NCBI GenBank assembly: GCA_016293435.1
Contig: JAEDEG010000024.1
Location: 1-31,900 of the forward strand
From: Clostridia bacterium
GTDB taxonomy: Bacteria; Bacillota; Clostridia; UMGS1810
Length of the DNA: 31,900 bases
Reading direction: 5' to 3'
Part shown: piece by piece, positions 25,483 to 31,900 of the stretch
How positions within the stretch are numbered: position 1 is the first letter of the stretch
How the letters are laid out: the number at the start of each line of letters is the position of its first letter
Position numbers and translations under genes: made by a program
Notes under the pieces: generated by a model
The model's input: the letters and a program-made list of their open reading frames with translations, nothing else
Databases searched by the model: none
What the model was told of the DNA's origin: nothing

Positions 25483-27993
25483 TTACTTTTTTGTTGCCAC
25501 AACAATTCTTACCCTGCCGCCAAGAGCCTCTAATTTGTCGCTGTAGAGAGCCACATTGTATTTTTCGCGGCCGGAGTTTAGCTCATCTGCGGTGAGCATC
25601 GAGTAGTTGTAGGACGAATCCTTTACATATATATCCGCACTTGCGCTCATAGTGTAGCTTTCACCGTTTATGGTGATAACATTGCCGCTTATTACGGCAC
25701 CGCTGCCGTCGGCAGTTTTTGTGAGCGGGGATATTCCGTTAACAGATCCGTTCGAAGCAATTTTTATTTGTGCTGCCTGACCTTTGGAAATTTTGTACAT
25801 AGTGTTTGAAGTGGAAATGCTTTTTTCTGTTCCTCCCACAAGGTAGCTGTAGCTGCCCGATACAGACATTCCAAAAGAACGGTTGGATGCAGAGGTTATA
25901 ATGCCGTAGGAGTGCATATCTCCGGTTACGTCCTTAAGTATAAGCTTGTTGATTTTGCCGCTGCTGTCTTTGCCGGCATAGAGAATGTCGCTGTATGAAA
26001 GGTTCATTTTGTTAAGACGTGACGGAAATACAACCGCCGCCATTCCCGCCTCTGTAGCTTCGGTGGTGCTTACTTCTATGATTTCCACATCCCTTGCCAG
26101 CTCATTGTTGCCAATGACACCCGAGGCAGAGATCCAGCTAAACCTGCCCGATATGCCTGATTGAGGCGGTATTACGGTTAGCTTTGCCGTGCCGTTGTCA
26201 AAGTCTGCTTTTACAATGCTGTTTAATATGCTGTCATATTCCTTTGACGTAATATATTCGCAGGATTCGCCCGAAGGCAGTATAATGCGCGCATATGGCT
26301 TTGTTACGGAAGTGCCGTTAACTGTGGTGCTTTTTCTGCCGGTTTCAATGAGATATCCGAACACCTCGGAGGCACTTGTCTGAGCCTGACTTGCCACATC
26401 GGCAATTTCGCCGTTTTTGCCAAGGAGCAGGGTTACAGTGTCGCCATATGCAAAATCTCCGGTAGAGGAGAGCTTTTTGAATGCCTCAACACTTTCGATT
26501 GTATAAGAAACGCCCGACACAGTAACCGATGAGGGAATATCCTTGTTGGGTGATGCCGATTCGTATACGCCGGTAACCTTTTTGGAATATACCACAAACA
26601 TATTCAGGTCTTTTAAATAGTAGGCTATGTCATTAATCTGTACTTCTGAGGGCTCTGCTTTGGTGCCGTCACGCATAACTGCTGCAGACATGGCAGCTGC
26701 TCCAAACTCTTTGTACCAGTCCGATCCGCTTACGGTTACAGGTCCCGTGGTGCCGCCTTCTGTATATACCACATAATCAATGGCACCGCTGTCCTTGTAT
26801 TTTATATTAAGCACATCACCCATCTCAATTTTTTGTGCAATTGCACTGTAGGAGGTGGGTTCGTCATCCTCATAAAACAGTGTGCCGGCTGTAAATTTGA
26901 TCTGATCAAAGCTTCCGCTTTTGTAGGTGATTACTCCGTCGCCGAGTATGGAGTAAACCACATGCTTTTCGGTTGTTTTGTCACTTAGGGAGGCGCTGCT
27001 TCCCTTGCTCGAAAATACAATATAGTCAACACTTCCGTAGGCATCCTTGAACACCATGCACACATCGCCCGAATCCACCTGCGAAGCCATGGCACCGTAG
27101 GTATATGATTTGGATTTGTAATATACAAGAGTGTCGTCAGATACATCAAGAATGCTGTTTCCGTAGAATATATCGTTGCCTACGGTGTCGGTAACGGTGT
27201 ATTCGTCCACATACTGTTCATTGGGAATAAATGATACTATGGTGTCGTTGTTGCGAATTGAAATACTGCCGCGCTTGCCAATGTTGGAATAGTCAAAGCT
27301 TTCTGTAACCTTGTAGGTGCCGGCAGAGGTCACAACCTTTCCCGCTCCTACTGCCGAGTCTTCAATGCCCGATGCTATCAAAACCACGTCATCTGTGATT
27401 GAACGGTCAAACTCGGAGAGGTAGTCCACAGATGCTCCCTTGGCGGGGGTATTTAGCATATTGTATACAATAATCATCATATCGCGGCGGCTGAGAGCTT
27501 CGCCTTTGCTCTTTGCAAGACCGTCACAAAGACCGATATTTTGGGCTATGCCAATTTGACCATCGGGCCATGATGTACCAAAATCCTGTTCCGAATATCC
27601 CAGCACCCTCAAAAACATTGTGAGAGCTTCTTCGTAGGTTACTGTGTTTGTTGGTCTGAAGGTGGCATCAAGATAACCCTTGCAAAGTCCGTTTCTTACT
27701 GCCACGGTAACATATGGTGCCGCCCAGTGAGAGGAGGGCAAGTCTTTGAACGGAGAGGTTTTGCTGCCTGATGCAACGGTGTCGCGGTAGGTTGACGAGG
27801 CAACAGCTATTTTGGTACACTCCGCACGGGACACAAGATCATAAAGTCGCAGATTGCCGTCGGGATCACCCTGCATTATTTTGAGCTCTGCCAAAAGCGA
27901 AGCCACATTTTCCGAAAATACGGGTGAGGCCGATACAGAAAAGCTTGTTGTACAAATAAGTGCTGTGAGGAGCACAGAAAGTATTTTTTTCAA
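25483..27993 (-). CDS. SLH-domain surface protein encoded in an ABC-exporter operon
   Basis: The 836-residue protein has a signal peptide (MKKILSVLLT, cleavage near VSA-SP). Three N-terminal SLH domains follow at about 28-68, 80-132 and 140-180, with SRAEC, TYEEA and SRRDM at the usual TRAE position. The rest is a long beta-rich region with internal repeats: a 'TLVYY...YGAMASQVDSGDV...DYIVF' unit is followed by 'TLFYE...YSAIAQKIEMGDV...DYVVY'. Translation starts at TTG (27993) with AAAGGA about eleven bases upstream; the overlapping ATG frame closes at once. It lies 21 bases after the permease gene, and no terminator or promoter is seen between them, so co-transcription is likely. It should be bound to the wall polymer. 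It shares layout with the SLH protein at 11834-14371. No enzyme motif is visible. Confidence 0.87.
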   Translation of the reverse strand: MKKILSVLLTALICTTSFSVSASPVFSENVASLLAELKIMQGDPDGNLRLYDLVSRAECTKIAVASSTYRDTVASGSKTSPFKDLPSSHWAAPYVTVAVRNGLCKGYLDATFRPTNTVTYEEALTMFLRVLGYSEQDFGTSWPDGQIGIAQNIGLCDGLAKSKGEALSRRDMMIIVYNMLNTPAKGASVDYLSEFDRSITDDVVLIASGIEDSAVGAGKVVTSAGTYKVTESFDYSNIGKRGSISIRNNDTIVSFIPNEQYVDEYTVTDTVGNDIFYGNSILDVSDDTLVYYKSKSYTYGAMASQVDSGDVCMVFKDAYGSVDYIVFSSKGSSASLSDKTTEKHVVYSILGDGVITYKSGSFDQIKFTAGTLFYEDDEPTSYSAIAQKIEMGDVLNIKYKDSGAIDYVVYTEGGTTGPVTVSGSDWYKEFGAAAMSAAVMRDGTKAEPSEVQINDIAYYLKDLNMFVVYSKKVTGVYESASPNKDIPSSVTVSGVSYTIESVEAFKKLSSTGDFAYGDTVTLLLGKNGEIADVASQAQTSASEVFGYLIETGRKSTTVNGTSVTKPYARIILPSGESCEYITSKEYDSILNSIVKADFDNGTAKLTVIPPQSGISGRFSWISASGVIGNNELARDVEIIEVSTTEATEAGMAAVVFPSRLNKMNLSYSDILYAGKDSSGKINKLILKDVTGDMHSYGIITSASNRSFGMSVSGSYSYLVGGTEKSISTSNTMYKISKGQAAQIKIASNGSVNGISPLTKTADGSGAVISGNVITINGESYTMSASADIYVKDSSYNYSMLTADELNSGREKYNVALYSDKLEALGGRVRIVVATKK

Positions 27994-28014
27994 AACTTTT
28001 TCATCCTTTCAAAT

Positions 28015-29196
28015 TTATTCAAACCTCAGGGCATCAATCGGATTGAGATTTGCCGCGTTTTTGGCAGGCAGAAATCCGAATATTATGCCGATTGCCACCG
28101 AAACGCTGAAAGCCACAACTATTGCCGTGGGCGAGGCGGTGACATTTATTCCGAGCAGCTTCCCGGCAAGACCCGAAACAAAAATACCCAGAAGTATTCC
28201 GAGTATGCCTCCCATACCGCTCACTGTGCCCGCTTCAAAGACAAACTGCTGCATAATGTGTTTTTTCTTTGCTCCGAGCGATTTTCGTATGCCGATTTCT
28301 CTTGTACGCTCCGTAACCGAAACCAGCATGATATTCATAATGCCTATACCGCCTACAAGGAGTGAAATGCCCGCAATGCATATAAGAGCAATTTTCATCG
28401 TGTTGGTTATGGAGGTCATCTCATCGAGTATTTCTTTGGTGGCTATAACACTTACAAAATCACTGCTTCCCATAATTTCGGATATTTTTTGCTTAATAAT
28501 TGAGGTTACGCGGTCAATTACGGATGAATCCGATGCTACAATGGTATATGTGCCTATTGTAGAGTTCCACGAAAGCTTTGATGCTTTGGTGTAGGGAATA
28601 TACAGGCATTGGTCTGAAGAACCCTCCGACGAATCCGCCTGTTCTTCAAACACACCGATAATAGTGTATGGCTCACCGTTGATACGGATTATTTCACCGA
28701 TAGCTTTACCGCGTTCGTAATATTCTTGTTCATAATATGTACCGATAACGCATACCTTTTGCTCCTTGGCAACATCTATATACTGCAAAAAACGCCCTTG
28801 TTCTACCGTAAGATTTTTTATTTTGTCGTAGGTTTCGTCAACTCCGGTTACAGAGGCTCTTACATTTTCTGTGTTTGACGGAGCCTTTATTACGGCGTTT
28901 GTCGTAACGGTGGGAGATATGTCTGATATTATGTCGCTGTGCTCTTCGGCAAGCTCATAGAGATCCTCGGGGGCAACTTGCCTTGTGCTTCCTCTTGAGG
29001 TGATATTAACCGTTATATTGTTGATGCCAATGCTTTCAAAGGTGTCGGTAACCTGACCGGTCACACCGTCCATTATGCTGACCAGAATAATAACGGCGGC
29101 AACACCAATGATTATACCGAGCATCGTGAGGAATGAACGCATTTTGTTGGAAACTATGCTGGACAGTGCCAGACGTAATGTTTTGGAAAGCTTCAT
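28015..29196 (-). CDS. ABC transporter permease, MacB/FtsX type (YknZ-like)
   Basis: The 393-residue membrane protein has the MacB/FtsX layout: one N-terminal membrane segment (about 20-42, after 'SIVSNKMRSFLTMLGIIIGV'), a large extracellular MacB_PCD-type domain (about 45-265), and three C-terminal membrane segments with the family motif 'MLVSVTERTREIGIRKSLGA'. MacB-type proteins do not form a classical channel; they transmit ATP-driven movement to export substrates from outside the membrane. It starts two bases after the ATPase stop, with its ribosome site (AAGGAGG) inside the ATPase gene. It works with the ATPase and adaptor encoded just upstream. The cargo is unknown; peptides, antibiotics or lipids are precedents in the family. 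Confidence 0.94.
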   Translation of the reverse strand: MKLSKTLRLALSSIVSNKMRSFLTMLGIIIGVAAVIILVSIMDGVTGQVTDTFESIGINNITVNITSRGSTRQVAPEDLYELAEEHSDIISDISPTVTTNAVIKAPSNTENVRASVTGVDETYDKIKNLTVEQGRFLQYIDVAKEQKVCVIGTYYEQEYYERGKAIGEIIRINGEPYTIIGVFEEQADSSEGSSDQCLYIPYTKASKLSWNSTIGTYTIVASDSSVIDRVTSIIKQKISEIMGSSDFVSVIATKEILDEMTSITNTMKIALICIAGISLLVGGIGIMNIMLVSVTERTREIGIRKSLGAKKKHIMQQFVFEAGTVSGMGGILGILLGIFVSGLAGKLLGINVTASPTAIVVAFSVSVAIGIIFGFLPAKNAANLNPIDALRFE

Positions 29197-29198
29197 AA

Positions 29199-29942
29199 TT
29201 ATTTGTCTGCCTCCTTGCCCTTATTAAGCACGGTAGAGCGTATGATTTCGTCACCCGATGCCGGACCGTCATATATTATTTTGCCGTCGTTTATTCGCAT
29301 AATGCGCTTTGCCGTTGCGGCGATTGAGTTGTCGTGAGTAATGAGGATTATGGTATTGCCCTGGCTGTTGAGCTCGGCAAGGAAATTCATAACCTCTTTG
29401 CCGGTTTTGGAATCCAGTGCACCGGTGGGCTCGTCTGCCAAAATTACCGACGGAGACCCCGCCAGAGCTCTTGCTATAGACACACGCTGCTGCTGACCGC
29501 CCGAGAGCTGTGAGGGTTTGTGGTGATATTTGTCCGAAAGACCCACTCTTTCGAGAGCGGCCATGGCACGTTTGGTCTGTTCGCTTTCTTTGAGCCCCTT
29601 ATACATCAGCGGAAGCTTAACATTTTCGAGAACATTCAGCTTGGGGAGAAGATTGTACTGCTGAAAAATAAAGCCGAGCATTTCGTTGCGTATTTCGGCA
29701 AGCTTGTTGTCACTGAGCTTGCCCACATCGGTGCCGTTTAAGAAATATTTCCCGCTTGTGGGCACGTCAAGACAGCCAATGATGTTCATGCAGGTGGATT
29801 TGCCGCTTCCCGATTGGCCGATAATTGCCAAAAATTCACCCTTATATACCGAAAATGAAACTCCGTCGATAGCACGTACCTCCTGATCTCCCATCACATA
29901 TATTTTGTAAATATCCTGAAATTCTACCAAAGGATTGTTCAT
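29199..29942 (-). CDS. ABC transporter ATP-binding protein, MacB/LolD/YknY type
   Basis: The 247-residue ATPase has a complete nucleotide-binding set: Walker A GQSGSGKST (42-50), Q-loop near 94-95, signature LSGGQ (146-150), Walker B VILADE with catalytic E171, D-loop GALDSK, and H-loop 'ILITHD'. Its sequence is typical of the subfamily that pairs with FtsX/MacB-like permeases (for example 'DVPTSGKYFLNG'). It sits between the adaptor gene (19-base gap, AAAGGAG before its ATG) and the permease gene (2-base gap), which indicates a single complex at the cytoplasmic membrane that couples ATP hydrolysis to export. Confidence 0.96.
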   Translation of the reverse strand: MNNPLVEFQDIYKIYVMGDQEVRAIDGVSFSVYKGEFLAIIGQSGSGKSTCMNIIGCLDVPTSGKYFLNGTDVGKLSDNKLAEIRNEMLGFIFQQYNLLPKLNVLENVKLPLMYKGLKESEQTKRAMAALERVGLSDKYHHKPSQLSGGQQQRVSIARALAGSPSVILADEPTGALDSKTGKEVMNFLAELNSQGNTIILITHDNSIAATAKRIMRINDGKIIYDGPASGDEIIRSTVLNKGKEADK

Positions 29943-29961
29943 GGTGCGGTCTCCTTTCAGC

Positions 29962-31665
29962 CTATTTGCTCATGCCGCCGGATGGCCTGCCTCCACCCAT
30001 GCCGCCGGATGGCATACCACCGCCCATGTCGCCCATGCCGCCCATGCCGCTCATACCGCCCATGCCGCTCATGCCCGGCATACCGCCCATGCCGGGGAAG
30101 CCTGTCATGGCAGAGGATGAGGATTCCTGAGGTACCCAAACAATATCACCCTCAGACAGTCCGGAAACAATCTCTATAAGTGAATCGTTAAAAATACCGG
30201 TTTCTACTTTTACGGATTTGTAACCCTCGGGTGCACGGTCATCTTTATCGGTTTTTTCGCCTTTAACATACACGTTATTGCCTCGGTTAACTGCAGAAAT
30301 AGGGACGCTGAGCACGTTTTCTGCCTCTGAGGTTACAATTTCGGCATCAACATTCATGCCGGGCAAAAGCTCATCGTCAAAATCAAGAACCTCTACCTTT
30401 ACGGGATAGGTTGTAACACCGCCCTCGGTTGTGCCGTTTATGCTTACATTGGTAACCTCGCCGTGATAAACCTTGCCCTCCAGAGCGTCGGAGGTAATTG
30501 TGACAGACTGACCAATTTCTACATTTTTTATATCAAGCTCGTCCACCGAAAGGTCAAATTCCAGCGAGGACATATCATAAATCACTGCCATTACGGTTGA
30601 GGCATTGGTGTTGTCGAGCTTGTCGCCCGCTTTTATGTTCTTTTCTATAACCGTGCCGGAGATTGGTGCTGTTATGGTATAGTCGTCGAGCTTCTTTTGT
30701 GCATTGTCTTTTGAAAGATTTGCCTCCTGGAGTGAGAGGGAATTGGACTTTATATTTTTAGTTACGGTTTCGCTGGTGAGGCGGGCAATAACCGTACCGT
30801 TTTGAACCTTGCTGCTTTCAGACACGTTCAGCACCGACACATCGCCGGAGGCCTTGGAGGTGATTGTTTTTTCGGTAAGGTATTCAAAGGTGCCGGCATC
30901 GTTGCAGGCAATATCACCCACGGTTGCCACTGCTGTGTCGGTTATCATGAGAGTGCCGGGATTGGATACACTGATGACAACATCACGCACAAGCATATTT
31001 CCGTCTTTGGCATAGCTTGAGGGTTTTACCTCTTTAACCGTGCCGGGCAGTGTGTCGGAGGTGCCCGAAACAGACACGGTGGCCAAAGAACCGACAAATA
31101 TACCTGCGATGTCGCTTTCGTTAAATGGAATTGTAAGCAAAAGCACCGAATCGTCGTAGATATCTGCTATCTGTGCTCCGGCATTTACAGTGTCCCCCTT
31201 TTTTATGTACAGCTTTTTTATTACGCCCGACACATCGGACCTTATAACCAGGTCATTTTGTGCATCAAGGGCTTCGTTGTAGCTGTTGGCGGAGCGCTGC
31301 ACAGAAATGTCGGCACTTTTGATGCTGTTTTCTGCATCAGAGGAATCTATCCGATAAAGAACATCGCCTTCGCTTACTATATCTCCCTGCTCAAAGCTTG
31401 CCGAAAGCACATCTCCGCTTACCAGTGATGTGATAGAATACTGGTCTTTTGGCATTATAACCGCAGAACCCGTTATCGACGAGGTTATGGTTTGTCTGGA
31501 AACCTTGACTTCCGAAATTGCCTGCTGCATGGTATCGGCGGCTTTGTTTTTCATAAATCGTGTAACACCGAATATCGCGGCGGCAACAACTGCAATAATT
31601 ATCAAAAGGATAACCATCCATCTTTTGGGTTTTAGCTTTGAGAGTATTTTTGCCGGGGGTTTCAT
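29962..31665 (-). CDS. HlyD/MacA-like membrane-fusion adaptor with Gly/Met-rich tail (YknX-like)
   Basis: The 567-residue protein is anchored by one N-terminal membrane helix (about 16-38) with a large outer part. It contains two successive lipoyl-like/hairpin/barrel units: the first begins near residue 76 (SLVSGDVLSASFEQGD), the second near 268 (SKASGDVSVLNVSESSKV). The second includes the helical hairpin 'SLSLQEANLSKDNAQKKLDD' and 'APISGTVIEKNIKAGDKL'. A membrane-proximal domain follows ('VNRGNNVYVKG'). From about residue 520 the chain becomes Gly-Met-Pro rich (GFPGMGGMPGMSGMGG and onward). It should bridge the MacB-type permease to the outside. The start has GGAAGG nine bases upstream. It is the first gene of an operon of at least four. 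The hairpins are short, in keeping with the absence of an outer-membrane partner. Confidence 0.92.
   Translation of the reverse strand: MKPPAKILSKLKPKRWMVILLIIIAVVAAAIFGVTRFMKNKAADTMQQAISEVKVSRQTITSSITGSAVIMPKDQYSITSLVSGDVLSASFEQGDIVSEGDVLYRIDSSDAENSIKSADISVQRSANSYNEALDAQNDLVIRSDVSGVIKKLYIKKGDTVNAGAQIADIYDDSVLLLTIPFNESDIAGIFVGSLATVSVSGTSDTLPGTVKEVKPSSYAKDGNMLVRDVVISVSNPGTLMITDTAVATVGDIACNDAGTFEYLTEKTITSKASGDVSVLNVSESSKVQNGTVIARLTSETVTKNIKSNSLSLQEANLSKDNAQKKLDDYTITAPISGTVIEKNIKAGDKLDNTNASTVMAVIYDMSSLEFDLSVDELDIKNVEIGQSVTITSDALEGKVYHGEVTNVSINGTTEGGVTTYPVKVEVLDFDDELLPGMNVDAEIVTSEAENVLSVPISAVNRGNNVYVKGEKTDKDDRAPEGYKSVKVETGIFNDSLIEIVSGLSEGDIVWVPQESSSSAMTGFPGMGGMPGMSGMGGMSGMGGMGDMGGGMPSGGMGGGRPSGGMSK
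29965..30105 (-). repeat. Low-complexity tandem repeat encoding the adaptor's GMGGM tail
   Basis: Imperfect repeats of 9-18 bases built on the plus-strand unit CATGCCGCC/CATACCGCC encode a run of Gly-Met-Gly-Gly-Met with Ser and Pro. The DNA is prone to slippage in multiples of three. It also creates spurious His/Ala-rich open frames on the plus strand. Confidence 0.85.
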
Positions 31666-31717
31666 TAATTACATCCTTCCAAAAAGAAAATATATATACT
31701 TTTATTAATACATTATC

Positions 31718-31723
31718 ATTATA
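31718..31723 (-). promoter_or_regulatory. Candidate -10 box for the exporter operon
   Basis: An exact TATAAT on the minus strand lies 53 bases before the adaptor's ATG in a very AT-rich gap. No good -35 is found at 16-18 bases, so the call is weak. Confidence 0.35.
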
Positions 31724-31773
31724 AAACGGAAATATGAAAATAGAATTAATAATAAATTAACAAATTGTAAATT

Positions 31774-31829
31774 AAAAGAGGCTGTCTCTTCAAATGGGAA
31801 AATGATAAAATGCTTGAAGAAACAGTCTC
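31774..31829 (-). terminator. Probable terminator of a gene entering from the right edge
   Basis: Arms 31778-31793 and 31814-31829 form a 16-base-pair stem with one mismatch and one G-U pair. On the minus strand it is followed by TTTT. It would end a minus-strand transcript from beyond the window. Confidence 0.65.
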
Positions 31830-31900
31830 GTCATTTGTTGTATTGAAAATTCAATAAGCGGCAAAGCCGCGTCATTCAACGTTTTCAGTGGGAGATTGAA
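31830..31900. other. Window-edge stretch without a recognisable gene
   Basis: It contains two small inverted repeats, ATTGAA-aa-TTCAAT (31842-31855) and GCGGC-aaa-GCCGC (31858-31870). Short minus-strand frames remain open to the edge, but none has a recognisable product. It may be the spacer or 3' end of the next gene. Confidence 0.4.

Noticed and set aside
29962..30110. CRISPR-like short repeats
   Set aside because: The repeats are contiguous, coding and without spacers.
29935..30179. Plus-strand open frames rich in His/Ala or Cys/Arg/Pro
   Set aside because: They are read-outs of the low-complexity repeat encoding the adaptor tail on the minus strand.
31842..31870. Inverted repeats as the end of an insertion sequence
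   Set aside because: They are very short, with no transposase gene or target duplication in the window.

Overview
The window looks like a chromosomal segment of a low-GC Gram-positive anaerobe of the class Clostridia. The signs are Bacillota-type Shine-Dalgarno sites, sigma-A promoters, several TTG starts, S-layer homology (SLH) surface proteins, a glycine riboswitch, and the paired B12-type radical SAM / DUF2344 genes. The number of SLH and polysaccharide-active surface proteins recalls pectin- or mucin-degrading gut Clostridia such as Monoglobales, but that placement is a guess. No CRISPR array, tRNA, rRNA, insertion sequence or phage gene was seen.

Region 1 (1-17641, plus strand) is a surface-polysaccharide cluster. 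It opens with the 3' end of a secreted protein and a terminator. Next come a cytoplasmic GH36 alpha-galactosidase and an HpcH/HpaI-type aldolase, and then six secreted proteins: a 220-residue Ig-like protein, an Ig/jelly-roll protein, a 1454-residue heparinase II/III-type lyase, two SLH proteins, and a multidomain CE4 (NodB) deacetylase. Gaps from 400 to 14371 are short (a 4-base overlap up to 41 bases), so one operon is plausible. The same modules recur across these proteins. The lyase and deacetylase have no visible wall anchor, while the two SLH proteins between them have no visible catalytic domain. A working model is extracellular de-acetylation and cleavage near the S-layer, followed by intracellular galactoside hydrolysis and cleavage of keto-deoxy sugar acids to pyruvate. 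No importer or regulator gene lies in the window.

Region 2 (17644-25383) is housekeeping. It holds a type-2 isoleucyl-tRNA synthetase with a consensus promoter and no T-box leader. A single-aptamer glycine riboswitch precedes an alanine/glycine:cation symporter. Convergent to that is a radical SAM / DUF2344 pair.

Region 3 (25421-31665, minus strand) is a compact operon encoding a MacAB/YknXYZ-like exporter (adaptor, ATPase, permease). It is followed after 21 bases by a third SLH protein, and then by a strong terminator. The link between an ABC export machine and an S-layer-anchored beta-rich protein is the most unusual arrangement here. By eye, Region 1 is clearly more AT-rich than Regions 2 and 3.
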